Shown here: piece by piece, positions 28,350-36,782 of the stretch
Layout: each line of letters starts with the position of its first letter
Position numbering within the stretch: the first letter of the stretch is position 1
Assembly (NCBI RefSeq): GCF_012241385.1
Contig: NZ_JAAVXB010000017.1
Span: forward strand, 1 to 64,000
Direction: 5' to 3'
Length of the DNA: 64,000 nt
Origin: Solimonas marina
GTDB lineage: Bacteria; Pseudomonadota; Gammaproteobacteria; Nevskiales; Nevskiaceae
Notes under the pieces: model-generated
What the model saw: the letters and a program-made list of their open reading frames with translations, nothing else
The model's database searches: none
Told to the model about the DNA's origin: nothing
Made by a program: the position numbers and the translations under genes

Positions 28350-29222
28350 TTACGGTCCTGCATCGTCGCGCAGGCGGCGGTCGAGGAATTCGAGTGCCGC
28401 ATCGACGGCGGCACCATCGGTCAGAAACGCGGTGATGTGCCCGCGGCCGCGCAGGATCATCAGCTCGCACGGCACGCCGGCGGCATCGAGCAAGGCCCGG
28501 TAGTCGGTGGCGTGATCCGGTGGCACGAGGCGATCGAAACCGCCGTGGTAGAGAAACACCGGTGGATCGCCGGCACTGACGTAGTGCACCGGCGAGGCTG
28601 CCTGATATTGGGCGTAGTGGGTGTCGCGCGTCCCGCCGATGAACTGGGGGACGAGCGTGCCGCCGGGAAACTTGGTCAGATCACTGGGCGTGCCACCCGC
28701 GACGACTGCCTCGACGCGCGCGTCGGCGTCGTAGAGCGCGTCTCTAGCGCTGATCCCGCCGAGCAGCGCGGCGAGGTGTGCGCCGGCCGAGTAGCCCCAG
28801 GCGCCGATGCGTTGCGGGTCGATCCGCCATTGCGCGGCGTGTGTCCGCATCCAGCGCACATCGAGCTGTACGTCACGCAGCTGCGTCGGCCAGATGTGGT
28901 CGGGGGCGAGTCGGTAGCTGCCGGCGACCGCGACATAGCCGCGCCGCGCGAGTTGTTTGGCAATCGACTTGAGCTGCGTGCGATCACCCGAATGCCAGCC
29001 GCCGCCATAGAGCACCAGCACCGCTGGAAACGGGCCGTCGCCGCGCGGCTGGTAAATGTCGGCCGCGAGCGGCTGCGGCCAGTCGGGCGGTGAGACGATG
29101 ACGTTTCGAATGACGCGATAGTCCGTTCGCGTCGGTTCCGGCACCGGGACATCAGGGCGACCCTGGTGCAGCGTGCAGCCGCCCATGAGCAGTGCGGCAG
29201 CCAGGCTGGAATGACGGAGCAT
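28350..29222 (-). CDS. Lipoprotein alpha/beta-hydrolase (acetyl-esterase / BD-FAE-like), copy 1
   Basis: A 290-residue exported esterase: lipobox LLMGGC (Cys16), then an alpha/beta-hydrolase of the BD-FAE/Aes kind. The oxyanion segment is VLYGGGWHSGDR (HGGG-like, with YGGGW), the nucleophile Ser is in GAWGYSAGAHLAAL, the acid is in GGFDRLVPPDHATDY and the His in RGRGHITAFL. It could act on acylated carbohydrates or short-chain esters. It is followed upstream in the same direction by a close paralogue at 29298, so this is a tandem duplication. Confidence 0.85.
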   Translation of the reverse strand: MLRHSSLAAALLMGGCTLHQGRPDVPVPEPTRTDYRVIRNVIVSPPDWPQPLAADIYQPRGDGPFPAVLVLYGGGWHSGDRTQLKSIAKQLARRGYVAVAGSYRLAPDHIWPTQLRDVQLDVRWMRTHAAQWRIDPQRIGAWGYSAGAHLAALLGGISARDALYDADARVEAVVAGGTPSDLTKFPGGTLVPQFIGGTRDTHYAQYQAASPVHYVSAGDPPVFLYHGGFDRLVPPDHATDYRALLDAAGVPCELMILRGRGHITAFLTDGAAVDAALEFLDRRLRDDAGP

Positions 29223-29297
29223 GCGTGGACCTCGATCGGGATGCGCAGGCTTATACGGCCTGAGCGCGCTGGCGGACGCAAGGCTCGCGCACCGGCC

Positions 29298-30218
29298 TCA
29301 TGGCGGCGGTTCGGCAGCAGCTTGGCCGGCATGGTCGGTAGCGACCGTCAGCGGGGCGTCGCGCAGATAGCGATCGAGAAAGTGCAGCGCGGCGGTGACG
29401 GCGGGCTGATCGGTGAGAAATGTCATCACATGGCCACGCCCGTGCAGGATCATCAGCTCACACGGAACGCCTGCGGCGTCGAGCTTCTTCTTGTAGTCGG
29501 TGGCGTGATCGAGCGGCACCAGCTCGTCGCTGCCGCCGTGATAGAGAAACACCGGCGGGTCGCCACGATCGACGTAGTCGACCGGCGAGGCTTCGCGGTA
29601 GAGCTGTGGCTTCTGCGCCTCGGTGCCGCCGATCAGCTCGATGACCTGGTGATGATGGGTCGGCTTGGTCAGATCGGTGGGCGTGCCGCCGGCGACGACG
29701 GCCTCGATGCGGCTGCCGGGCTCGCCGAGCGCGTCGCGCGTGTCGATTCCGCCGAGCAGCGCGGCCAGATGTGCGCCAGCCGAATAACCCCAGGCCCCGA
29801 TGCGTCGGGGATCGATGTCATAGGTCGCCGCGTTGGCGCGCATCCAGCGCACCGCGAGCTGCACGTCCTGCAGCTGCGCCGGGAAGTGGTAGATCGGCGC
29901 AAGCCGGTAATCGATGGCCACCGCGACATAGCCGCGCTGCGCAAGCGTCGTGGCGATCGGCGCCAGCTGCGTGCGCTCGCCGTGGTGCCAGCCGCCACCG
30001 AACAGCAGCAACACCGCAGGATGCGCGCCGCTGCCATCGGGCAAATAGAGGTCGGCGCGCAGCTCCTGCGGCCATTCCGGTGGGGTGAAGCGTACGCCGC
30101 GCTCGACGTGAAAGGTCGTGTGCGATGGCGTCGGCGGCGGGCCGTCCGGACGGCCGAGCTCGGTACTGCAGGCACTGCACCACAGCACTGCGGCGATGAC
30201 GGGAACGATGGCGCGCAT
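29298..30218 (-). CDS. Lipoprotein alpha/beta-hydrolase, copy 2 (tandem paralogue)
   Basis: A 306-residue homologue of the preceding gene, start at ATG 30218 after AAGGAG. Lipobox VLWCSAC, oxyanion LLFGGGWHHGER, nucleophile Ser in GAWGYSAGAHLAAL (identical to copy 1), acid in GGSDELVPLDHATDY, His in HGRGHVMTFL. Conservation with copy 1 is high around the catalytic elements and lower in between. It has about 18 extra C-terminal residues ending Ala/Pro-rich. The 75-base gap between the two genes allows one transcript. Confidence 0.85.
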   Translation of the reverse strand: MRAIVPVIAAVLWCSACSTELGRPDGPPPTPSHTTFHVERGVRFTPPEWPQELRADLYLPDGSGAHPAVLLLFGGGWHHGERTQLAPIATTLAQRGYVAVAIDYRLAPIYHFPAQLQDVQLAVRWMRANAATYDIDPRRIGAWGYSAGAHLAALLGGIDTRDALGEPGSRIEAVVAGGTPTDLTKPTHHHQVIELIGGTEAQKPQLYREASPVDYVDRGDPPVFLYHGGSDELVPLDHATDYKKKLDAAGVPCELMILHGRGHVMTFLTDQPAVTAALHFLDRYLRDAPLTVATDHAGQAAAEPPP

Positions 30219-30386
30219 CCGCACTCCTTGCGAGACGCTGCATATCGTAGCGGTGTGTCGTGACGCTGCGCGGGCCGGGCAAAACGGCTGAACGTCGGCT
30301 GACACGCGCAATCAGGAAAAATTCAGTGACGCGCTTTAGGGTGGTTTGCAACGCACATCGTGCGTTTCGCAAAGGAGTGCAGTGTC

Positions 30387-30740
30387 ATGAACAACGTTGC
30401 AGCGGGAATCATTGGTGGTGTTGCGGTCGTCGTCGTGGCCGGATCGGCCATGGTCTATGCCTCACACTCGAAGGGCGATGATGCGAAGACGCATACGGTC
30501 TGCACCAACGAGAAAGTGGTGACGAACAAGAAGAACGGCACCAATTCGGTGATCGGGACCGTGGTCGGCGGTGTCGCCGGCGGCGTGCTGGGCCATCAGA
30601 TCGGCGGCGGTACCGGCAAGGATGTCGCGACCGCTGCGGGTGCTGTGGGCGGTGCCTATGCCGGCCACAAGATCGCCAACGATAAATTTCCGGATCAGGA
30701 CGTGACCTACCAGCAGCAGTGCCACGACGTCGCGAGCTGA
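30387..30740 (+). CDS. Glycine-zipper envelope protein
   Basis: A 117-residue protein with an N-terminal hydrophobic segment (about 4-25) and a glycine-zipper 2TM domain, SVIGTVVGGVAGGVLGHQIG and GAVGGAYAGHKI, as in the Rickettsia 17-kDa / SlyB-type surface proteins. Two cysteines (TVCTNEK and QQQCHDV) flank it. These proteins sit in the outer membrane or periplasm and are often stress-induced. ATG 30387 follows AAAGGAG. A shared terminator follows. Confidence 0.8.
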   Translation: MNNVAAGIIGGVAVVVVAGSAMVYASHSKGDDAKTHTVCTNEKVVTNKKNGTNSVIGTVVGGVAGGVLGHQIGGGTGKDVATAAGAVGGAYAGHKIANDKFPDQDVTYQQQCHDVAS

Positions 30741-30758
30741 TCGAGATGTCATGAGCTA

Positions 30759-30793
30759 AAAGCAGAGGCGGACATCATGTCCGCCTCTGCTTT
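30759..30793. terminator. Bidirectional terminator between the glycine-zipper and patatin genes
   Basis: AAAGCAGAGGCGGACA (30759-30774), loop TCA, TGTCCGCCTCTGCTTT (30778-30793): a perfect 16-base-pair stem with A/T ends usable on both strands. The patatin stop codon overlaps its right edge. Confidence 0.88.
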
Positions 30794-32102
30794 ATGGGTG
30801 CTCTACCGCTTGGGGTTTCGGGTGCGCATCCGGCGCATGTTGAATGTGCGCGGACGCGGGATCGCTGGGCGCGTCCGCGCTATCGACCACCGGACAGCCG
30901 GGTGTGGCCCCCGGCATCGGTGCACTGGCGGTCATCGCCTGGTGATACATGGTGTCGAGCGACAGCCAGAGCTGTCCGCTTTCGGCACAGTGCGCTGCAT
31001 AATCGAACAGCTTGTGCATGTGTGCCGGCTTGAAATCCAGCGGCCCGCCGAACGGATAGCCGGTCGGGATCGCCGTCAGCTGAAAGCGCATGCCGTAGCG
31101 ATCGGCGAAGTTGTAGGCGAGTGCCAGCGCCATGCGAATCTCATGCGTCAGGTTGGTATCGAACGCGCGCGCCACGATCTTGTGCGTGCGCAGACGCGTC
31201 TTGCTCGGAAAGCGTCCGAGCTGGCCATCGACGAGCACGTACGCGCGGAAGTTCTGAAGGCGTGGCGCGTCGCGCGTCACCAGTGCCGACACTTCCGGGC
31301 CGATGAACAAGGGCATCGTCGTGGCGCCGTCGACATGCATCTCGTCGTATTCGTGACCGTGCTCGGTGACGCGGATCAATACCGGCGGAAACACCGCGGG
31401 GATACTGGCGGACGCGACCAGCACATTCGTGAACAGCTTTCTCGCCGCCGGACCGCCGTGCGTCGCGATGGCGCCCATGTCCCAGATGACCGGCTCGCCT
31501 TTGTCGAGATCGGTGGTTTCGATGTAGAGCCGCCGTCCGCGGGCGTACTCACGTGCGATCGCCCGGATCAGCTTGTCGGTGACGAATGGGGTGACCAGTT
31601 CACGCAGCGGCCGCCCGGCGTACAGCGAACTGCCGAACAGGGCATCGAGCAGGTGACGCTGCAGTAGATGCTCGGAACTGTCGCCAGCCAGCGCGCGGGT
31701 CAGTACCGGATCCCAGTCAGGGCCGAGAAAGGCCAGCGGTGCGATCAACGCGCCGACGCTGACGCCAGTGACGAGCTGGAACTCGGGACGCTTGCCGCTG
31801 CGTGTCCAGCCAACCAGGGCGCCGGCTCCGAAGGCGCCGCCAGCGCCGCCGCCGGACAGCGACAGGGCATTGATCGGGCCGTCGCCCGCGGCGCGGCGCA
31901 ACGCTGCGAAGGTCAGCTTCGAATGTTCGAGAAAGGCGTGCTCGCTGTCGTACGCGAGGCGGACGTGCTCGCCTTCGAAGCCGACCGGATCGGCGGTGCT
32001 CAGGCGCGGCGCCGGCGGTGGCAGGCGAGGGGCCGGCGCACAGGCGGCGAGCGCTGCGGCTGCGCCGATCAGCATCGCGCTGGTTGGGAGTCGTCTCCGC
32101 AC
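30792..32102 (-). CDS. Patatin-like phospholipase, exported lipoprotein
   Basis: A 436-residue lipase. From the GTG at 32102 the N-terminus is a good lipoprotein signal (RRRLPTSAMLIGAAAALAAC); the later ATG at 32075 would lack the basic start. The patatin domain begins at about residue 78 with the glycine-rich oxyanion loop SLSGGGAGGAFGAGAL, the nucleophile Ser in TGVSVGALIAPL near residue 108 and the Asp of the dyad in VDGATTMPLF near 265. It should hydrolyse acyl lipids in the envelope. The gene lies 61 bases after the anti-sigma factor gene in the same direction and may belong to that operon. Confidence 0.85.
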   Translation of the reverse strand: MRRRLPTSAMLIGAAAALAACAPAPRLPPPAPRLSTADPVGFEGEHVRLAYDSEHAFLEHSKLTFAALRRAAGDGPINALSLSGGGAGGAFGAGALVGWTRSGKRPEFQLVTGVSVGALIAPLAFLGPDWDPVLTRALAGDSSEHLLQRHLLDALFGSSLYAGRPLRELVTPFVTDKLIRAIAREYARGRRLYIETTDLDKGEPVIWDMGAIATHGGPAARKLFTNVLVASASIPAVFPPVLIRVTEHGHEYDEMHVDGATTMPLFIGPEVSALVTRDAPRLQNFRAYVLVDGQLGRFPSKTRLRTHKIVARAFDTNLTHEIRMALALAYNFADRYGMRFQLTAIPTGYPFGGPLDFKPAHMHKLFDYAAHCAESGQLWLSLDTMYHQAMTASAPMPGATPGCPVVDSADAPSDPASAHIQHAPDAHPKPQAVEHP

Positions 32103-32163
32103 CCTGTTTCCCCGACGTTGGCATTGATCCCGCCGCCGACGATAGCCAATCGGCTTCGCGCTG

Positions 32164-32913
32164 TCAGGTGCGATGCGGCGCGAAGTGCTGTTGCAGCAGT
32201 CCCGCGCGCGGATCGTCGGCGCTGCCGACCACGGCGTAGCCATAGGGGCCGCGCACCCAGTAGCGTGCAATCAGGTCACCGTCGCGACGCGTCTCGACGG
32301 CGTGGTTGTTCAGGCGCGAACGCGGCCGCAGGTAGACGCTGATGCGTTGCCCGACCTGATCTTCGTAGAGCAGCAACAACGCGGCGCCGGCGTCGGTGAC
32401 CAGCGGCTGCGCGCCGACCAGCTTGAAACCGGTGATGGTCAGCGATGGCACCGAGCCGGCATCGAAATGCGTGGCCATCCAGTGCTGCAGTGGCAGGGTG
32501 TCGCTGCCGCTGAACGCCAGCGGCGCGTTCGGGTTGTCGGCGAACAAGCGATGGGCTTCGACCGCATCGGCCATCGGCACGAACGGTAACGGGGCACGAT
32601 GGCCGGCCTGCCAGCCGAGCAAGGTGCCGATGCCGAGCGTGAGCAGCAGCGAGGCGGCAATCGCCAGCTGGCCGCGCCGCCGGCTGCGCTGGCGCTCCTG
32701 CAAGCGTTGTGCAGAGAAGCGCAATGGCAGCTCGTTGCTATCCGGCATCGCCAGCGCCGTGCGCAGGCGCTTGGCGTCGCGTTGCCATCCGGACACGACC
32801 ATCGCCCAATCCGGATTGGCCATCAGCCAGTCTTCGACGCGCAGCCGCTCGCTGCGTTCGAGGCGGCCATCGACGTAGGCATGCAGGTCGGCCTCGGTCG
32901 GATGCGCCATCAT
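32164..32913 (-). CDS. Membrane anti-sigma factor of the adjacent ECF sigma factor
   Basis: A 249-residue protein with an N-terminal cytoplasmic part that resembles an anti-sigma zinc-finger-like domain (about 1-80, EADLHAYVDGRLERSERLRV) but without the usual HxxxCxxC motif, one transmembrane helix (about 83-103, QLAIAASLLLTLGIGTLLGW) and a 145-residue periplasmic domain rich in beta segments. Its start overlaps the sigma stop by four bases, the standard arrangement for an anti-sigma. It should hold the sigma factor at the membrane until an envelope or oxidant signal arrives. Confidence 0.85.
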   Translation of the reverse strand: MMAHPTEADLHAYVDGRLERSERLRVEDWLMANPDWAMVVSGWQRDAKRLRTALAMPDSNELPLRFSAQRLQERQRSRRRGQLAIAASLLLTLGIGTLLGWQAGHRAPLPFVPMADAVEAHRLFADNPNAPLAFSGSDTLPLQHWMATHFDAGSVPSLTITGFKLVGAQPLVTDAGAALLLLYEDQVGQRISVYLRPRSRLNNHAVETRRDGDLIARYWVRGPYGYAVVGSADDPRAGLLQQHFAPHRT

Positions 32914-33428
32914 TTGACGATCCTCAGTGCGGCCGGCGCCGCGTCACCATCGCTGAGCCGGCGCAAGGCCTGCCGTGCGCGCGACAGGCGCGACATCACC
33001 GTGCCGATCGGCAGGTCGAGGGCGTTGGCCGCTTCCTGATAGCTCAGCCCTTCGACACTGACCAGCAGCAATAGCGCGCGCTGTTCAGCGGGCAGCGCCG
33101 CCAGTGCGGCAAGGATCGAGTGCGCAACGATGGTGTCTTCCGGCGACGACGCCTGGCCGGCGTCGCGAGCACCGAACAGGGCCAGGACGCGGCTGAACCG
33201 CTTCTGCCGGCGTTGTTCGTCGACGAAGCGGCGGTAGAGGATCGAGAACAGCCAGGCGCGCAAATCGCCTTCCGGCCGCTTGCCGCCGGCGCGCGTCAGC
33301 GCCCGCTCCAGGCTCGACTGCACGAGATCGTCGGCGGCCTGCGGGTCCTGCGTCAGCTGCAGCGCAAAGCGCCGCAATCGCGGCAGCAGTGCACGTAGTT
33401 CGGCGTCGTCGAAGGGACTCTGATCCAT
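32910..33428 (-). CDS. ECF sigma factor
   Basis: A 172-residue ECF sigma factor with region 2 (about 10-75, LRRFALQLTQDPQAADDLVQ ... DLRAWLFSILYRRFVDEQRR) and region 4 (about 110-165, LPAEQRALLLLVSVEGLSYQ ... LDLPIGTVMSRLSRAR). The ATG at 33428 was chosen because the predicted autoregulated promoter (33450-33480) lies just upstream; longer reading frames would start inside or before that promoter. The anti-sigma gene follows with overlap. The divergent genes for a catalase-like peroxidase and a cytochrome b561 carry the same promoter type, so they form its likely regulon. Confidence 0.9.
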   Translation of the reverse strand: MDQSPFDDAELRALLPRLRRFALQLTQDPQAADDLVQSSLERALTRAGGKRPEGDLRAWLFSILYRRFVDEQRRQKRFSRVLALFGARDAGQASSPEDTIVAHSILAALAALPAEQRALLLLVSVEGLSYQEAANALDLPIGTVMSRLSRARQALRRLSDGDAAPAALRIVK

Positions 33429-33449
33429 GGCCTTGCGATGGTAGTCCAC

Positions 33450-33480
33450 GGTGAGACGAGCGGCACGTGAATTTATTCCC
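33450..33480 (-). promoter_or_regulatory. Autoregulated ECF promoter of the sigma factor operon
   Basis: Read leftward: GGGAATAAA (33480-33472), 13 bases, CGTCTCACC (33458-33450). The architecture and spacing are the same as at 33562-33592 in front of the divergent peroxidase gene, which supports recognition of both by the ECF sigma factor encoded here. Confidence 0.75.
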
Positions 33481-33561
33481 ATATAGCGGTAGATGACACG
33501 ACCTTCATCGGCCGCTGTCGTCATGCCAGGGGGAGCGAGCGCGAAAGATTTTTCGGGTGGC

Positions 33562-33592
33562 GGGAATAAACCCCGAAGCGGTTCGTCTGACC
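33562..33592 (+). promoter_or_regulatory. ECF promoter of the peroxidase-cytochrome b561 operon
   Basis: GGGAATAAA (33562-33570), a 13-base spacer, CGTCTGACC (33584-33592). It matches the divergent sigma-operon promoter at 17 of 18 motif positions. The peroxidase ATG follows 28 bases later. Confidence 0.75.
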
Positions 33593-33620
33593 GGGCGATA
33601 CCTCAACAGGATACCTAGTC

Positions 33621-34721
33621 ATGAATCCCGATCATGCGCCGCCGCGGCGCGAACCCTTGCGTGGCGCCGCGGCGCTGGCGCGCCTGACGGCGATTGCCGC
33701 CGTCGTCGCCGCTGGTGTCGGCGGATTCACCTGGTTTGCGGGCGTGCTCGGTGGCCGTGGTTTGAGCGCGCGCGCGATCATCGACACCCTGCAGGGGCCG
33801 CGGCCGCATGCGGGCTTTCGCCGCAATCACGCCAAGGGCATTTGCGTCAGCGGCTGGTTCGACGGCAACGGCGCCGCCAGCCGTGATTCGCGAGCCGGCT
33901 TCTTCGCGCGGCAGCGGGCGAGCGTGATCGGCCGCTTTGCCGAGGCCGGCCCTAATCCTTATGTGCCCGACGGCAGCGCGGCGGTGCGCAGCCTGGCCTT
34001 GCAGTTGACGCTGCCGGACGGCGAGCAGTGGCGGACCGGCATGAACGACATTCCGTTCTTCCCGGTGGCGACACCGGCTGGCTTCGAAGCCCAGCTGCGT
34101 GCGCAGCAGCCGGACCCGGAAACCGGCAAGCCCGATCCCGCGGCGATGTCCGCATTTATCGCCGCGCACCCGCAGGCCGCGGCGTTGGGGCAGGCGTTGA
34201 AGACGATGCCGCGCGCCACCGACTTCGGCAGCGACACGTACAACAGCGTCAATGCGTTCATCCTGCGCGACGCGCTGGGTGGTACGCATGCGGTGCGCTG
34301 GTCGCTGCGACCGGAGCAGGTCGCGGACCCGCAAGCCTTGGCCGACGATCCGAACGCGCGCTTCGAACGCTTGCTGCAGCAGCTCGACGCGGGACCGCTG
34401 CGCTGGCATCTGATGCTGACGCTGGCGCAACCGGGCGATGCGGTCGACGACGCCTCGCAGCCATGGCCGGCTGACCGGCCGACCATCGATGCCGGCACGC
34501 TGACGTTGACCCATGCATCGGGGGAGGATGTCGGCGGCTGCCGTGACATCGTTTACGACCCGCTGGTGTTGCCGGACGGTATCGAAGCGTCCAACGATCC
34601 CTTGCTCAGCGCGCGTTCGGCGGCCTACGCCGTGTCCTATCGGAGGCGCGCCGGCGAGCCACCCGGAGACAGCGCCCTGGCCGGACAACAGGCGGGCACG
34701 CATGGTGAGGCGCAGCCATGA
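33621..34721 (+). CDS. Catalase-related haem peroxidase (SrpA-like), membrane-anchored
   Basis: A 366-residue protein with an N-terminal membrane anchor (about 18-42, AALARLTAIAAVVAAGVGGFTWFAG) and a minimal catalase fold. The distal histidine lies in GFRRNHAKGICVSG near residue 72. It is about 200 residues shorter than true monofunctional catalases, as in the SrpA/catalase-family peroxidases. It should reduce peroxides in the periplasm, with electrons perhaps from the cytochrome b561 encoded next (ATGA overlap). An ECF-type promoter stands upstream. Confidence 0.85.
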   Translation: MNPDHAPPRREPLRGAAALARLTAIAAVVAAGVGGFTWFAGVLGGRGLSARAIIDTLQGPRPHAGFRRNHAKGICVSGWFDGNGAASRDSRAGFFARQRASVIGRFAEAGPNPYVPDGSAAVRSLALQLTLPDGEQWRTGMNDIPFFPVATPAGFEAQLRAQQPDPETGKPDPAAMSAFIAAHPQAAALGQALKTMPRATDFGSDTYNSVNAFILRDALGGTHAVRWSLRPEQVADPQALADDPNARFERLLQQLDAGPLRWHLMLTLAQPGDAVDDASQPWPADRPTIDAGTLTLTHASGEDVGGCRDIVYDPLVLPDGIEASNDPLLSARSAAYAVSYRRRAGEPPGDSALAGQQAGTHGEAQP

Positions 34722-35260
34722 ACCAATCGAACGCATCGCATTTCTCGCGCATCGCGCGCGCCCTGCATTGGACGATGGCGGCGCTGATTGTCCTCATGTT
34801 GCTGCTCGGTGCCGGCATGATCGCCGGCGATCCAGCGCAGTACAGCCGCTACATCGTCTGGCACAAATCGATCGGCGTGGCGATCTTCATGCTCGCGATC
34901 GTGCGCTTGCTGTATCGGTTGCGCCATCCGGCCCCAGCACTGCCGGATGATCTGTCCGCACTGCAACGCCTCGCCGCGCACGGTTCGCACGTCGCGCTCT
35001 ACGGCTTGATGCTGGCCTTGCCGCTGGTGGGTTGGGCGATGCTGTCCGCCGGCGGCTATCCGGTGGCGTTGCTCGGTGGCCTGCAGTTGCCGGCGATACT
35101 GGCGCCGCACGCACCGACCTACGCGGCGCTGCGCATGTTGCACTCGGTTCTGGCGTGGTCGCTGTTCGCGCTGGTCATGCTGCACCTCGCCGCCGCGCTG
35201 CACCACGGCTGGGTGCGGCGCGATGGCGTGCTGGCGACGATGGCGCGCTGGCGCGGCTGA
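34718..35260 (+). CDS. Cytochrome b561 family membrane protein
   Basis: A 180-residue dihaem b-type cytochrome with four transmembrane helices (about 18-36, 48-66, 88-108, 145-165). Haem-ligand histidines are visible in ALHWTMAALI, VWHKSIGVAI, AAHGSHVALYG and LHSVLAWSLF. It can pass electrons from ubiquinol across the membrane. Overlap with the peroxidase gene by four bases suggests that it feeds that enzyme. It converges with the next gene, three bases apart. Confidence 0.88.
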   Translation: MNQSNASHFSRIARALHWTMAALIVLMLLLGAGMIAGDPAQYSRYIVWHKSIGVAIFMLAIVRLLYRLRHPAPALPDDLSALQRLAAHGSHVALYGLMLALPLVGWAMLSAGGYPVALLGGLQLPAILAPHAPTYAALRMLHSVLAWSLFALVMLHLAAALHHGWVRRDGVLATMARWRG

Positions 35261-35263
35261 GCC

Positions 35264-35719
35264 TCAGGATGTTGTCGCGCAGCTCTTGAACTGGGCGTAA
35301 GCCTGCTCGAAGCCGGCCAGCGGAATGCTGCGATAAAGGTTGCCGAGCGCGGCGTCACCGGCGACGCGCACCGAAGTGTGCTGGCCGAACGCGGCGATCT
35401 CCTCCGGCGACAGCGTGCCGAGCACGCGCTTTTCACTGCGCGAGTCGAGCCGCGACAGATGTGCTTCCGGGCCTTTGTCGAAGCTGATGCGCACCGCCGA
35501 GCCACCGATGAAGCCGTAGCTCGATTCGATGCGCAGCGTCGTCGGCGAAGTGAACGCAACGTTGAACATGTCGCGTTCCGGCTGCAGCTCGAGCATGCAA
35601 CTGCTGCCGTTCTTGACGACGACGAACTTGTTGTCGTCGCCGCCCCAGGCGTCGGCGGTCAGCGAGGCAAGGCACAGCGTCAGGCCGAGCGCGGCCGGGA
35701 TCAGGAAGGAATGCCGCAT
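35264..35719 (-). CDS. Hypothetical exported protein
   Basis: A 151-residue protein with a Sec signal peptide (about 1-24, ending TADAWG). The mature part has an invasion-associated-protein-like beta layout (FVVVKNGSSCMLELQPERDM ... GGSAVRISFDKGPEAHL) and two cysteines far apart that could form a disulfide. No function is assigned. ATG 35719 follows CGGAG. Its stop is three bases from that of cytochrome b561. Confidence 0.65.
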   Translation of the reverse strand: MRHSFLIPAALGLTLCLASLTADAWGGDDNKFVVVKNGSSCMLELQPERDMFNVAFTSPTTLRIESSYGFIGGSAVRISFDKGPEAHLSRLDSRSEKRVLGTLSPEEIAAFGQHTSVRVAGDAALGNLYRSIPLAGFEQAYAQFKSCATTS

Positions 35720-35950
35720 GGCGAATCTCCGGGTCTGCAATGAGCGGATGAGCGCTGCGCAGCCGGCGGCTGGACAGCGTCAGGGACTACGGGCCGGACG
35801 CCGGGGCTGCGCGGGGCAGGGAATCCGGCGTCGATCCGCGGCATTGCGGACGACGGGCGTCGATCGTCGTACGGCGGCTTCGGCATTGAAGGCGTGCGAG
35901 CGACCGCACAACACTAGCACGCAGCGTGCCGGCGCGCGGTCTGCGATGGC

Positions 35951-36646
35951 TCAGTGTGCGGCCAAGCGGTCGTTGAGGCGCACACGGACGAACTCCATAT
36001 GCGTCGCCGCGCAGGCCTGTGCGGCGGCCGGGTCGCGCGACAGAATCGCCTCGAGCAGTGCGCGGTGCTGGGTGCGCAGCGCCGCCGCCGTTTCCGACTG
36101 CGGCGCCAGGCCGGCGATGCTCAGCTGCACGTGATCGTGCAGCAGCTTCAGCAGCGAACCGGTGAGGTACGAGAACACCGGGTTGTGCGCGGCATCGGCG
36201 ATCGCGCGGTGAAAGCCGACATCGCTGGCGATCTGCGCCTTGCGGTCGCCGCCGCGATAGGCAGCGTCGACGGCCGCCTCGGCGCGAATCAGCGCGTCGC
36301 GGTCGGCCGCGGTGTGGCGCTGCGCAGCGAGCTCGGCGGTGCGGCATTCCATCATCACGCGGAATTCGATCAACGATTCCTGCAGCTGCGGGTGGCGCTG
36401 CGCCATCTCCGACCAGATCTCGGCCATGCGCTGATCGCCGGCGTCATTGATATAGGTGCCGGCGCCCTGGCGTCGCGACAGCAGGCCGCGCGCCTCGAGC
36501 AGGCCGATGCCTTCGCGCAGGCTTTGCCGCGACACGCCATAGCGCTGCGCCAGCTCGCGCTCCGGCGGCAGGCGGCCGCTGAACTCGCCTTCGAGAATGG
36601 CGGCTTCGAGCTGTTGCGCAATACGGTCGCTGCGGCGTTCGGACAT
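35951..36646 (-). CDS. lldR: LldR-type GntR/FadR-family regulator
   Basis: A 231-residue regulator with an N-terminal winged helix (about 5-70, LPPERELAQRYGVSRQSLRE then LEARGLLSRRQGAGTYI) and a C-terminal all-helical FCD domain (about 90-220) whose ligand site includes the D..H pattern of SDVGFHRAIADAAHNP. It is divergent from the L-lactate oxidation genes and a palindrome of the LldR type lies between them, so it should be their lactate-responsive regulator. ATG 36646 gives the standard N-terminus. Confidence 0.85.
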   Translation of the reverse strand: MSERRSDRIAQQLEAAILEGEFSGRLPPERELAQRYGVSRQSLREGIGLLEARGLLSRRQGAGTYINDAGDQRMAEIWSEMAQRHPQLQESLIEFRVMMECRTAELAAQRHTAADRDALIRAEAAVDAAYRGGDRKAQIASDVGFHRAIADAAHNPVFSYLTGSLLKLLHDHVQLSIAGLAPQSETAAALRTQHRALLEAILSRDPAAAQACAATHMEFVRVRLNDRLAAH

Positions 36647-36679
36647 GGCGGAAACGGGGACGGGAATCGAGCCGATTGA

Positions 36680-36694
36680 AATGGTCGGACCAAT
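36680..36694. promoter_or_regulatory. Operator for the LldR-type regulator
   Basis: AATGGTCGGACCAAT contains the palindrome TGGTC-G-GACCA, the GntR/FadR-type operator (TGGTC-N-GACCA). It lies 36 bases before lldR and 88 before lldE and is the only such palindrome in the gap. Confidence 0.7.
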
Positions 36695-36782
36695 ATCCCA
36701 CATTCGTCGCTGGCTCGCAGACTGCGCTCATAAACCCATCGCCGTGCGCCATCCGGGCGTTCGCGGCCGACAGGGAGGAGCC

